64,000 nt of DNA from Hygrocybe punicea (GCA_963556145.1 OY744465.1:5828001-5892000); one strand, 5' to 3'; counted from the first letter of the stretch, positions 47,406-57,914 are shown. Program-made: numbers and translations. The notes: generated from the letters alone by a model not told the origin.

Positions 47406-50400
47406 AAATACCATATCATATCCGTATCCGTGGCTCGGATACGGATAGTGGCGGATACGGATATGGATACCAAATTCGGCACCTGTGGATGATTCATGCA
47501 GTTGCCTACCACCGGTTGGTGCAAAAACCACAAATCAATGATTTTCGTTGTGTTTACCAAAAAAACTAGTCAATGCTTTGATGACTTGTGATTTCCCTGT
47601 GCCAGCCATCCCACCAAGATACATGTGTAGCTTATCAGAACTGTTAATCAAGGTAGAGTGATTGGCAATGATATGAAATGCTCTCTTTTGGTTAGTATTC
47701 AACTTGTAATCATTGATAGTTACATCAATAAGATGATGATCAGTTCTGTTTGTAGGAATAAATATATGGTTGATGTATGATGCATCCACTATTTTGACAT
47801 CATTATATTGAAAATTTGCCAATTTATCTATGGTTGTTGTCTTTGTTGGTAAATTCTTATTTCTGTCATCAATGATTTCTTTTTTCTGTGCAAGGACTGC
47901 AGCTCTCCATAATTTCACTGATTGTACTACAGGTGGTTCTATAGGTATCAACGATCCTATATCTGGGGTACCATCAATACGATCATCGAGCCACCCTGAC
48001 CTTTTCAAAGTTCTTTCAGCTATTAGCATTTGATCCTTCCTTTTTCGTTCTTTATGGCCAAGTTTCAGAAGTATTTCTGTGTCATTATTGTCTTCATTAA
48101 TATTATTGTTGAAGTCATCTCCATTAACAGCTAATTCAACATTGTGCATGTCATCTAGTTCATCAAGACCGTTTGAAGTTGCCTATGAATATCTTATATC
48201 TGCAGTATTATTCTTCTGACATTTAGCAGAGAAATCATCTCTTGCATCCAAACACTCATACCGCAGACCAAAGTATTTCATGATCTCCACTTCTCTTTTA
48301 GAAAACTCATGGTCTATGAAAGCATTATCCCATGTTTGTAATTTACATTTGAGTTCTTTGCCACTTCTCCATGGCTTGAAAAATGTTAACATTGTACAAC
48401 AATAATATTCTCGATCACCATGGTCAGCCCTTGGCAAAGTGTTTGGAATAAAATTAGGAACTATAAAAGGATCATTCCCTTTCATTTTGGCATGGTGTGT
48501 AAGATACTGTGGATGATTGGGATGTAAAGTATAATCATTTTCAATTTTTGTCAATTTATTGAGATCAACTTCATTTGTTTTATCAGCTATTTCTGAACCT
48601 GCATTTCTATTTAAACTATCAGGTTTTGGAATTTCATCTATCTCCATGAGTATATCATTGTCAACGACATCAGACAAGTTGTCATCACTGGAATATTCAA
48701 CATTAGTAGGTTCAGTGAAAGAGTCAGACAAATCATCACAGCCTAGATTGTCATAAATATGGTTTTGCACTGGTTCTTTTCTCGCTCTTTTGATTTTTGA
48801 TTTGGTGCGTCTTTTATTTGGTTCCATAGTGGCAAGACGTATCCAGTCATACAGTGATACATTATCATACAAGGCTGGTCTGAACATATAATTATTTACT
48901 TTGAAAAGTCCAATGTATGCACTATTATTCTTACCAAGAACAACATTTTGTGCATTATTTTGATCTTCACATATATTAGCAATTTCTTCATCAGGCCATG
49001 CACTGATAACCTCTTTAACATATGACCTCCAAAAGAATGGCACAAATTTATGACTGGTGTAGTGATCAGGATTTCCAAGCACATATAATAAAGCCATTGG
49101 AGCACCAATCTCCATTTTGGAGGTGAGTGAATTGACTATTTGTGTAAACAGTTTTCTGACTTTGTCTTTTCTTTTCAGGTCGCCACCAATCATTTCGGAA
49201 TTCTTATCAAAAATACTTTTTATCACTTCAAAAATGCTATAGGTCTTCAAGGAGAATTTTGTAATATAATCTGTTATGTATGCAACTATGGCCTTTATAG
49301 CAGTACCTGATAATAAGCTGGTCACATCAGAATTGCATTGTAGCATATATGTAACTTCAGGTGTCACCATGTTCATCCAAGGTTCACCATGCTTGAGGTT
49401 GAGAGCACCAGTGTTAGGTTCTACAAAAGTCTGTTGAAAGATATCACGGGGAAATCGTCGTTTACATTCACCTTTCGAATTAAGACAGTATGGCTTTTTT
49501 TTGCCATCATGCCTGTTATGTACATTTAATCGCAATAAAAGATCATCTACAACATCTTGAAACCTTTGCCACCATGTTGATCTTTTGTTGTGATATTGAC
49601 AATTCATGGAACAATTATATGATGGTGGATCTGGCATGACACATGTTGGTGGTTGATATTCAGGTTTCGACATTGTCTGTTCCATTTTCTGTGATACCTC
49701 ATCTTTAGAACCTGTCATGAATTGTCCTACACACAAACTTTCCAAATATTCCACTAATCTTTTCTGAAAGTCAGAATTTTCACCCATAATTTTGTCACGT
49801 ATTTCCTGAGGTGTAAGGCATCCCTTTATCCACAACAGCATATGAAGATGCAAGGTAAGACGTCCTTGTTCCTCTACCGTCGCATAATAACCTGATGTGT
49901 TTCCATAAAGGCCAGGGTGAGATTCATTCATTCCTAATATATGTTTGATGAACATTTCAGTAGTAAAGTGAAAGAAGCGGGCTCCAGCAACTGGATTGTT
50001 TGCAATTAGTTTGTAACAATTCTGGGGTAGACGTAGTTTAGGATAAAACTTTTCTTTGTTGTCAGCATAATATAAGCATAGTGGGTGATTGATGTCTGCA
50101 GGTGCAAAAGTGATAAACCAAGTCAGAGCACCAATATAGGATATCAGAGACCAAATCTCATTTCACATATATTTCTTGTTAGTAATTGAACCTTTGACCT
50201 GACCAGCTACGTGATCCAGATCAGAAATGAGTTTATAGCACGCTTTCTCTTCCGATGTATCGGGTTTGACTCTATCACCTCTAGATAATCTTTTAGAGAG
50301 GTCATCCAAAACAGCTGTATTGATATTCATCAGGCGATCTGCAATATCGTTGAAATTATGTTTATTAGTCAACAAATATCCTCCAGTTGTACTGTCTTTA

Positions 50401-50704
50401 ATCTGTTCCTGATTAAATGCAATCAGTGGGAAATAGGGATCAGTTTGAAATCTTTTGTCATGGTACATCAGAAGATGCCTTTTATGCATCATATCACTGA
50501 TGCTTAAAATATCTTTGTGAATGCTGCTAATACCACCCAAACCATATGGAATAGTGTTGCCGAAGTTCAGTTCGGTCCGGTTCCGAGCTCTTTTGGTGGA
50601 ACCGCGAACTGAACTTTGGGTCCGGTTTGGCACATGGCCAAACCTGGACCCGGACGGCATTGAACCGTCTCACCGAGGTTGGCTCACCCTGTGAGCTCCG
50701 TTCT

Positions 50705-50757
50705 CCTCGCGAATGGCAGGCACGTATCAATTGATACGGCGCTACACTTCGCGAGGT
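50705..50757. repeat. Palindromic module P2 in A3
   Basis: CTCGCGAA arm, centre GTATCAATTGATAC, TTCGCGAGGT arm. The least diverged copy: an 8-bp outer dyad, 10-nt spacers and a 14-bp perfect inner palindrome. Confidence 0.8.
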
Positions 50758-51477
50758 AGTTGGGCTGCGGGGGAGCCGTCCGGTGCTGCTGCTGCTGCAG
50801 CTGCCGTCGTGTTGCTGCTGTTGCTGTGGCCGTTGGCATTGTTGCTGCTGCTGCTGCTGCCGCTGCCGTTGCTGCTGTTGCTGCTGTTGCTGCTGTTGCT
50901 GCTGCTGCCATTGCCGTGGCGTTGCTGCCATTGCCGTGGCGTTGCTGCTGTTGCCGCCATTGCTGCTGTTGCCGCCGTTGCTGCTGCTGCTGTCACTGCT
51001 GCCGTCGTTGCTGCCGGCGCTGCTCCTGCTGCCGTTGCCATTGCTGCTGCCACTGCTGCCGCTGCTGTCGTGGCCGTTGCTGCTGCCGCTGCCGTTGCCG
51101 TTGCCGTTGCTGCTGCTGCTGCTGCTGCTGGCCATCGTGGTTGTCGTTGCCGTTGTTGTTGCCGCCGCTGGTGGTGGTGGTGGTGTTGCAGTTGTCGCGC
51201 ATCCGTTGCTGCTGGTGCTGCTGCTTCTGTTGCTGCTGCCGTTGCTGCCAGTGCTGCTGCTGCTGCTTCTGCTGTTGCTGCTGCTGCTGGCCGTTGCCAT
51301 CGTCGTTGCCTGGTTGCCATAGCCATTCCCATTTCTGTTGCCGCCGCTGGTGGTGGTGGTGGTGGTGGTGGTGGTGGTGGTGTTGCAGCTGTCGCGCGTC
51401 CGTTGGCATTGGGTTGGCGTTGGCATCCATCTTGTGCCAAGAAGGGTGTGGCCGCGACGTGGTCGCGGTCGAGTTCC

Positions 51478-51523
51478 CTGTCGCAAATGACATTAGTAAA
51501 GTTAAGAAAAGCTTGAAACTGAC
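51478..51523 (-). other. Intron-like segment in A3
   Basis: On minus: GTCAGT start, CTTTACTAAT branch-like site, GCGACAG end; 46 nt. Confidence 0.55.
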
Positions 51524-54500
51524 CTTCGCGTTGAGTGTTGATGTTGTGTTGCGTGTTGATGTTGTGTTGCGTGAAAGCTACACGGTCACGGCCGGTCACA
51601 TGATACCATTTAACACGAAATAGTAAGTCAAGAAATACGAAAAACAAATGAAATAAATACCGTAAAAATAGCTGCGTTCACGGTTTGGACGCGGTTTGGA
51701 GCCGTTCAGGAAATCCGGCGGGCCTTGAAACCCGGAACTGAACCCGCGGTCCGGTTCAGCACTTGGCTGAACTTAGACTGAACCTCGGGTTCGGTTCGGG
51801 GTTTGAACCGGGTTCGGCTAGGTTCGGAACCGAACTACGGCAACACTAATATGGAAATAGGCAGGGGAACATCATAGGATATAATTGAGGATTATTAAAG
51901 AATGATTCTGGATTTCTAGCATGGCTTATGGCAAGAACACCACCATGGTCATCTATTAAGTGCTTTGTTGCTCTAGCTATTAATGCCTTTGGACTTGTGA
52001 TATCTAGATTTTCACCCGTTACTCCACTAACAACAAAGGGACAAGGCCCATCTTCCACACCATCTTCCTCTTCATTGTCAAATGCACTAGTGGCTTCCGG
52101 TTCCTTATTTGTCTCTGCTGGTCGATATGCAACCACAACAGGAATTCCATGATCTGGATATTGTGCTAGATTTTCATAGGAGATATCTAAATCATAGTAA
52201 TCCATGTGATTCAATTTCAGCCATTCTAAAGCTGCCAAAACTCGCCTTCGGCGAACCAATGAAGGCGTTCGCTCCATGTCTTCCAGAGTTGGTCTGGCAG
52301 GACCAGTGAAAATGAAGGCTAGCACTTCATCAAGTTCTTTAATTGTTGGAGGCAACCATTGATATATCTTTGGTGTTGGGTTTTGAAACATGATGTCATT
52401 TGCTTTCATTTTATGCATCCCAGATGAGACACGAACAATACATTTGTTGTGATGAACACAGGCAATTAAAAGCTGTTCAGCAAATGTTAGATTTTGAAGT
52501 TGTGCAGGAATTCTTCCCATCCAAAGTCTATTTGCCAGAGCATATTTGGGAGTTTGGCCTTTATTCAGACTGAGCACACATGGTTTGCATATCCATTTAC
52601 ATGTGTTATCTAGCACTGGACCTTTGATATCCTCTATTGGATCAGAACAATGATATCGTTCACATCTTGTGATTCCCATATTGTCTCTAGTTAATATTTT
52701 CAGATTAACCTTCATCTTTGATAATAAAGTCATGTTTTTCAACGCAACCAATTGACCACATACAGCACACCCACCTTCTTAAAAACATTCAGGTGATGTA
52801 TCTATACACCAGTTTCAAATTATTGTTTCTTTCAATTCAATAGATGGCGGAGAAGGAGGAAATGATTGCTCATCTGAGTAGTCCAATTCTTCTTTCATTT
52901 TAGTCTGAGATTCTTCATTTCTGCACTCATATGTTTCTGTCATTTGTTGTCTTTTATACCACTCTTTACACTTATTTTTATTTGATTTAATATCATGCAC
53001 ATGAAAAATAGAAACATGAGTATCACAAGCTGAACAATTATGCCTCATTAATGCCACAGATAGATCTTGTCCATGTAATCTTCATAATGTCTTTGACAAA
53101 TATATACCATGTATTGTTGTTATTTCACCAATATCCTTCACTGTCAAATTTGGCAGAAGTTCATGTAAAGGCATTTTAACACATGCATAATTTTTTCTAT
53201 CTTCATGTAAAGTGTTGGCTGTTTGTTCATCAATATGCCCAACATATTTGAATAATATGTCAGAATCATGGTTGATATTATTAGATGGTAGCATGAAAGA
53301 TTGAAGAAAGCTAAACTTGAATGTTGGTATTCGTTTACCACCACCAATGAAGTGATATCTATGAACGGAATTTATATATACAGATTTAAACGGGTTTCTG
53401 AATAAATTTAAATTGAACACAATTATGTTGAAACGACTATGTTGTATTATGAAACATAGTGTGATCCAGAGCAACGTTGCATGTGTTAGAGAACTAGTAA
53501 TGCAATGAAATAAATATGATCTGAAATCATGTCGTCTCAATAGCCATCGCATGAGCAATGCCTTGATCATTTTACAACGACATTGGACAGTGATAGGTTT
53601 GAGAAGACAATACCAAGCGAAGAGATATTTAGGAGGTAAGAAATATGTTCTGGCATATTGAATAAAACGTAATCGCATTTTGAACGCACTATTTTTAAAT
53701 GTAGTCCAAACGAATAATGGATCGACTGTCAATTTATCTTTTGTTTCTTTTGTTATTCCAATGAACTTTACATATTGTGTTGCACTTATTTGCATCAATA
53801 TTGTTGTATTGCCCTGATCTACGGCAAACTCATGTTCTATGAGTTTACTTTGAAAAACACCCAATTCTTGGGTCAAGGTCGATATCAAAGGCAAGGAAAT
53901 TGGTTCAAGAGATATATACATAAGTTGGTCTTGGCATAGTTGTGGAAATATGGTTGCGTTTGCAAGGAGATGTAGATAAGTCAACACCACAATGCAGACA
54001 TGTATGATATCGTGGAGATTCATGTGGATTGGTGATAGTAAGAGGAAGCACCGTCCATGTATCTATTTAACTAGTTAAGTGGTTCGGATCATGAACAACA
54101 ATTAACACAATTGGATTGATCATATGACATTATCTTATTTGTAAGCTCTTCCAAAGACATCATAAGGTTAGGCAATGACACGGGTACGGGTACAGGTTAC
54201 CTTTTTTGGACCCGGGCAAAACCCGTACCCGTGACCGCAGGTCTTGGCATACCCGCTTATCAGCATCAACACAAATGGACCCTTACCAACACCTCCGTTT
54301 TCCCCCAGCAACTTGGCAGCAAGTGCCCACCGCCTCTGCCTCAACACAAACATCATCCACCAACGGCATCTCCATGTCGACCCAAACAGCCACATCCTCG
54401 CGCGAAATTGTGTCCGAATATGTTGCACGATGCCCCATCGTCAAATAGTGCCCAAATGCGAAGCCCCGTGCCCAAAACCCAATGGGGGACGCATCACGCG

Positions 54501-54841
54501 CCTGCGTCAGCCCCAAACACACTGTCTCTGTTGCAAAACGCGTCCGAATGCATCTCAAGTCCCACCCCAGCCCCAAACCCCATGCCCGTGCAAGGAAACG
54601 CGCCCAAATGCACCTGAGGCCCTGCTCCTCCCCCAGGACCCGGGTACATGCCCACACCAGCCCAGAATTATGATGCCACCATCCAGACGCCACAACTGCA
54701 AACGCCAAGGCTCAACGGCATCAAAACGTGGGCTGACGCGTACGCGAGGTTCGAGACGACGAAGGAGGATGAGAGGAAGGGGAGAATGGGAGATGGTGCG
54801 GGGAACGAGGAGACGGATATGATAGGTGAGAAACTCTCGCC

Positions 54842-54927
54842 CACGAGAACCACCCATCGCCTGGTTCCCAGCCCCCCCACTCCCCACGAGAACCACTCAT
54901 CGCGTGGTTCCCAGCCCCCCCACTCCT
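54842..54927. repeat. Two 43-bp direct repeats in F
   Basis: CACGAGAACCAC starts at 54842 and 54885; both units run through TGGTTCCCAGCCCCCCCACT. Confidence 0.75.
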
Positions 54928-54979
54928 CGCGTTTGCACAGCAACACGTCAATTGACGTGCGTGTCAGCAACGCGAGGTA
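54924..54979. repeat. Palindromic module P2 in F
   Basis: CCTCGCGTT arm, centre CACGTCAATTGACGTG, AACGCGAGGTA arm. Confidence 0.75.
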
Positions 54980-55032
54980 GATGTGGGCTGGAACCCGCCG
55001 GGTTTCCTGCGCGGGTCAATACCTGTACCCGA

Positions 55033-55870
55033 TGATACGGTTTCCACGTCTATGACCCCGGATAAAGAGATAATAAATGATGAAAAACGTCGCAAAGGTG
55101 TGAACGAGACTTAGGGACACTCCTGACAATAACGCGATAGTGCACAATAATATGCGCGATAAAGTAAACAAACGCAAAGAGTCGCAAGACAACGCGATGT
55201 CGCAACGCAGTGATAAACAAGGATCGGAAGGCTTAGCTGGGTGTCCTAGATGACAGCGCGATACGCGGTGATGACGCGACGAGACGGAGGTTCTGCGCTA
55301 CAACTTAGGTCACGATAGTGGAGAGTACGCGATGAGGAGAGACGCAGATTCGAGTGAGAATGACTAGATCTTTTTAAAACTTAAGCTGCAAACTAGTGGA
55401 GAGGGGAGAACTGGGTTCTTCTTCGCATATTTTCTACTACAGGACACTTTTTATATTCTAAAGGGATAGGGGGAAAGTGTGGATGAGTGAAATAGAAATG
55501 CAGCGAAATATTGCATGAAAGCGACGAAATGGGAACGGAATAGCGAAGGATTTGAAATATCAGCGAATATCACATGAAAGTCGGCGAAAAGACAAAGATA
55601 AACCGGATGAATTACATTTCTGGTATCGGACTCGGTGTCCGAACGTGTAGGACGTGTTTAACAGTCGTGTGTCAGCGTATTAAGACCGGGTCGCGCGGTT
55701 AAGATACAGCGAAGATGTCGCGGTCACGTGCGCGTCGATTGGCGTAAGTCGCGCAAGTTGCAGGCGGCACGCTGATGTTTCGCATGTACACGGGACTGCG
55801 GAAGAGTCGTAGGGAAAGTAGAATTGACCATATGAGAGATTCTGTGCCTAAAGGGAGAGACTGCGTATCA
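55033..55870. mobile_element. Element G2, 838-bp non-autonomous element inside F
   Basis: Second copy of the element at 4071-4904, same orientation. Ends TGATACGG and CGTATCA; flanks CCGA (55029-55032) and CTGA (55871-55874) fit a 4-bp duplication with one C-to-T change. The flanking F sequence (TACCTGTACC...ACCCGCCGCTACCC) joins sensibly when G2 is removed. Confidence 0.75.
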
Positions 55871-55996
55871 CTGACCCGCCGCTACCCGCCATCTACCCGC
55901 TGAAAAAAGACCCGTGGGTAGACGGGTACGGGTTGGAGCAGGTCCAGGTCTGGGTTGGCCTCAGGACACCCACGGGTATACCTGTGTCATTGCCTA

Positions 55997-56437
55997 CTTA
56001 ATTGGTCCATAAAGTTGGCAGTTCTGGTTTATTACATATATTCAATTTGAATGTTCATTAGCTCGAGTCATAGTAATCCAAGGTTGTCCTTCTCATGTTA
56101 CCTGTGGTGGCTGTACTATGACAAACATGAACTGAAATTAATACATTTAATTTAGACAAACAGATTTTCAGTCACCAAGATCGATGTCTTATGTGATATC
56201 TGTGTATGCTTATTATCTTGCTCAATTGTTATGGTCATAGGAAAGTAACACAAGCCATTTTCAATAGAGCAAAAAAAGAATTGTACAGATATTGTACAAA
56301 TGTAAAGAATGGCGGTAGAGGAGGACATTGAGGGCACAGATTATCAACAGATTACCAGAAATCAACGACTGAGATAAAAGTGTCTCCAGTCAAATATAAT
56401 TAATACTCCACAAAAAGAGGACTTACAGCACCTGAAA
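55997..56437. other. Intergenic stretch
   Basis: AT-rich, no gene recognised. Confidence 0.4.
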
Positions 56438-56881
56438 TTAAGGCCCGGGGTCCAGTTTGGATGTCAATGCCTTGGGAGATGAAGACCTCGTTTGGCTCGG
56501 AGGAATCGAGACCAGGATATCGGGAGGAACGATATTGCTCCAATCTAACTCCATTAATAAACCACCTGGCTCCGCAGGGGTCAACGACTGATGGCGTGAC
56601 GATGCATGCGTATTGGGACGGAATCCTAGGATATTGACATGATCAGATGTGAAATCTATATAAAGTGTGATGTACATACCCGGAGTCGGAGACTTCTTCG
56701 GAGGCTTCACTGGCTGGAGCGTTTCTGCAATAGTGCCCACTTGCTCCGATGCCAGATCCAGCTTCAATGTTGAATACATGTTTTGGCTGGAGTTCGCCCA
56801 TGCCATGCTCAAATCACCGGGGTCAAATATAACATGGAACAAGTTCAAAGCCACTGATTGCGTATTTGGTGGTGTGGACAT
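56438..56881 (-). CDS. Uncharacterised protein, two exons
   Basis: On minus from the ATG at 56881: MSTPPNTQSVALNLFHVIFD, then LSMAWANSSQNMYSTLKLDL and a PPKKSPTPG end of exon 1. A clean GT-AG intron (about 56680-56634, start GTATGT, end CCTAG) leads to FRPNTHASSRHQ, ELDWSNIVPPDILVS and SKLDPGP before a stop at 56438. About 130 residues, acidic N-terminal half and Ser/Pro-rich C-terminal half. No domain recognised. It diverges from the plus-strand gene starting about 50 bp away, so the two may share a promoter. The frame is also open without splicing, so the intron is inferred. Confidence 0.45.
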   Translation of the reverse strand: MSTPPNTQSVALNLFHVIFDPGDLSMAWANSSQNMYSTLKLDLASEQVGTIAETLQPVKPPKKSPTPGMYITLYIDFTSDHVNILGFRPNTHASSRHQSLTPAEPGGLLMELDWSNIVPPDILVSIPPSQTRSSSPKALTSKLDPGP

Positions 56882-56929
56882 GGGAATGTCCTATATGTGA
56901 GTGTGTCAAACATTTTTGTCAATTTTCCT

Positions 56930-57914
56930 TTTTTTTAATTCAGTTAATTCGAATATCATCTATAGTGGTAATCAATATGGTATAACGGTCGAAAATGTGT
57001 CGACATTCTTGGCCAGAATTGACGAGCTGTGTCGAACAGTTCAGGTGTGGCCACCACCAAAACAAATAAACACCGTGCATTCGAAATGGATGCAGATGCA
57101 AAACCTGCTCCATGTTGCATTGTCAACGACACACATGATGTGACCACAATCGAGGCTGCTGCAGGACGGTGAACCGTTTCCACAGAACATTGTTTTGAAG
57201 CGAATGCATAGTGACACCATTCACCATGTGTTGTTCCCGGGCGATCCAAGGTGGAACTGGGACTATATGTGCCTGAACTGCGAGGTCCCGGGTTCACGTT
57301 GGTTCGGTCAAACTTATGTTGAGCTGCTGGCCAAGATCGGAGAATGGCGAGTGTTTTTGTTGGGTGGAAGGGACATTTACACAGTCCATACGCATTACAA
57401 CAAAGAGAGCAAATCGTGGAGGTGGGATATTGTGACGATTTTCTATACTTTAGAGGAATTGAGGTAGGCAGATGCCTCCATCTCGCATTACATGTTCACG
57501 AGTTTTTGGCATTTTCCAAGATCGTTCCAAGCACAGGGAATGCTCATGAAGACCGATGTTTGCAATCCGGATCACGGCTCCATTGCAATTCGAGATCAAG
57601 CAAGACAGCAATTCTTCGGCTTCGTACGAGACACCTATGAGGGGCTGTATGCCATAGATTCGACGTTGATTGGTGGGAAACCTTCAATGAGTGTATTTTG
57701 TCACATGGACATTTCGCTCATTGTTGATTCAAACACAAACAATGTCAATTCCTTCGTGAACGAGATCAAGCAGTATCACACCTGCAGCTTGTGGTCCAAC
57801 ATGAAGCAAGGCGCAAAATCTGCTTGGGCACCAATCGGATCTTTTGTGGACACATTTTTGGTGGTATTTTGTAAATGGCTTGTAGATATTACGAATGCAT
57901 ACTCATATTTTTGA
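56930..57914 (+). pseudogene. Expanded agaricomycete family, uncharacterised (VWPPPKQ / GEWRVFLLGG family)
   Basis: Conserved blocks in order are ENVSTFLARIDELCRTVQVW (56990), PPPKQINTVHSK (57050), VLKRMHSDTIHHVLFPG (57190), FGQTYVELLAKIGEWRVFL (57300) and YTVHTHYNKESKSWRWD (57380). After an intron-like break come DQARQQFFGFVRDTYEGLY (57590), SVFCHMDISLIVDSNTNNVN (57690) and a C-terminal FVNEIKQYHTCSLW (57750), ending at 57914. I recognise this as a family with many copies in agaricomycete genomes and no known function; the order TYVE...GEWR...HMDI...FVNE suggests a folded enzyme-like domain, possibly ATP-grasp-like, which is speculation. A TGA at 57141-57143 sits where the frame otherwise continues, so this copy is probably broken. 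Confidence 0.5.

Larger units (their letters stand above)
46509..47508. mobile_element. Element D2, hAT-like non-autonomous element in the Helitron helicase
   Basis: Left end TAGGCAAATGCACGGATTGG, reversed right end TAGGCAACTGCATGAATCAT. Perfect duplication CCACCGGT (46501-46508 and 47509-47516). It is exactly 1000 bp and closely similar to D1, including the paired P2 modules. It splits the helicase between APTG and GAAALVNG. Confidence 0.85.
50552..51848 (-). mobile_element. Element A3, hAT-like non-autonomous element in the Helitron gene
   Basis: Inverted relative to A1 and A2. Left end TAGTGTTGCCGAAGTTCAGT, reversed right end TAGTGTTGCCGTAGTTCGGT. Perfect duplication ATATGGAA (50544-50551 and 51849-51856). 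1297 bp with the A-family interior: P2 at 50705-50757, GCN/CAN triplet repeats at about 50780-51400 and an intron-like segment at 51478-51523. It interrupts the Helitron N-terminal region at the codons for PYGLGG. Confidence 0.9.
43966..54023 (-). pseudogene. Helitron Rep/Pif1 helicase with a C-terminal cysteine-protease-like domain, inactivated
   Basis: One minus-strand frame can be followed for most of this length. It begins with an uncertain N-terminal part (54023 to about 53350), then CSACDTHVSIFHVHD (53035) and an N-terminal domain with GGCAVCGQLV and RVSSGMHKMKANDI. The Rep part has WFITFAPADINHPLCLYY (50110), the HUH motif LTLHLHMLLW (49845) and paired tyrosines AYITDYITKF (49270). The Pif1 part has Walker A GGMAGTGKS (47600) and Walker B IFIDEVSML (46380). 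The last 310 residues (43966-44895) carry NWSCAYDS, two Cys pairs (CLKCMNC, CQLC) and DAHFTAHIF, resembling a papain-fold or ubiquitin-protease domain. Elements A3 and D2 interrupt it. In-frame stops lie at 53082, 52815, 52780, 50163, 48183, 47535, 45759 and 45102, with a frameshift near 44930. Reading continues in frame past each stop, so decay is recent. Confidence 0.8.
54169..55996. mobile_element. Element F, hAT-like non-autonomous element containing G2
   Basis: Left end TAGGCAATGACACGGGTACG, reversed right end TAGGCAATGACACAGGTATA. Subterminal GGGTACGGGT repeats resemble those of E. No 8-bp duplication is visible at its edges. Subtracting G2 leaves about 0.99 kb. It holds two 43-bp direct repeats (54842-54884 and 54885-54927, each with a GAACCAC...GTGGTTC-type dyad) and module P2 at 54924-54979. 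No intron-like segment was found. Confidence 0.7.

Noticed and set aside
53400..54023. Membrane-protein reading of the N-terminal Helitron frame (Leu/Phe/Ile-rich)
   Set aside because: It is in frame with the Helitron protein but strongly AT-rich; hydrophobic look may come from base composition. I kept it only as an uncertain N-terminal part and called no separate gene.
54169..55996. Treating F and E as one family because both have GGGTACGGGT repeats
   Set aside because: Their terminal sequences (TAGGCAATGACAC versus AAGGTTGACCAC) do not align beyond the simple repeat.
56667..56900. Plus-strand frame of 77 residues
   Set aside because: Lies opposite a minus-strand two-exon gene with better codon pattern and a clean intron.
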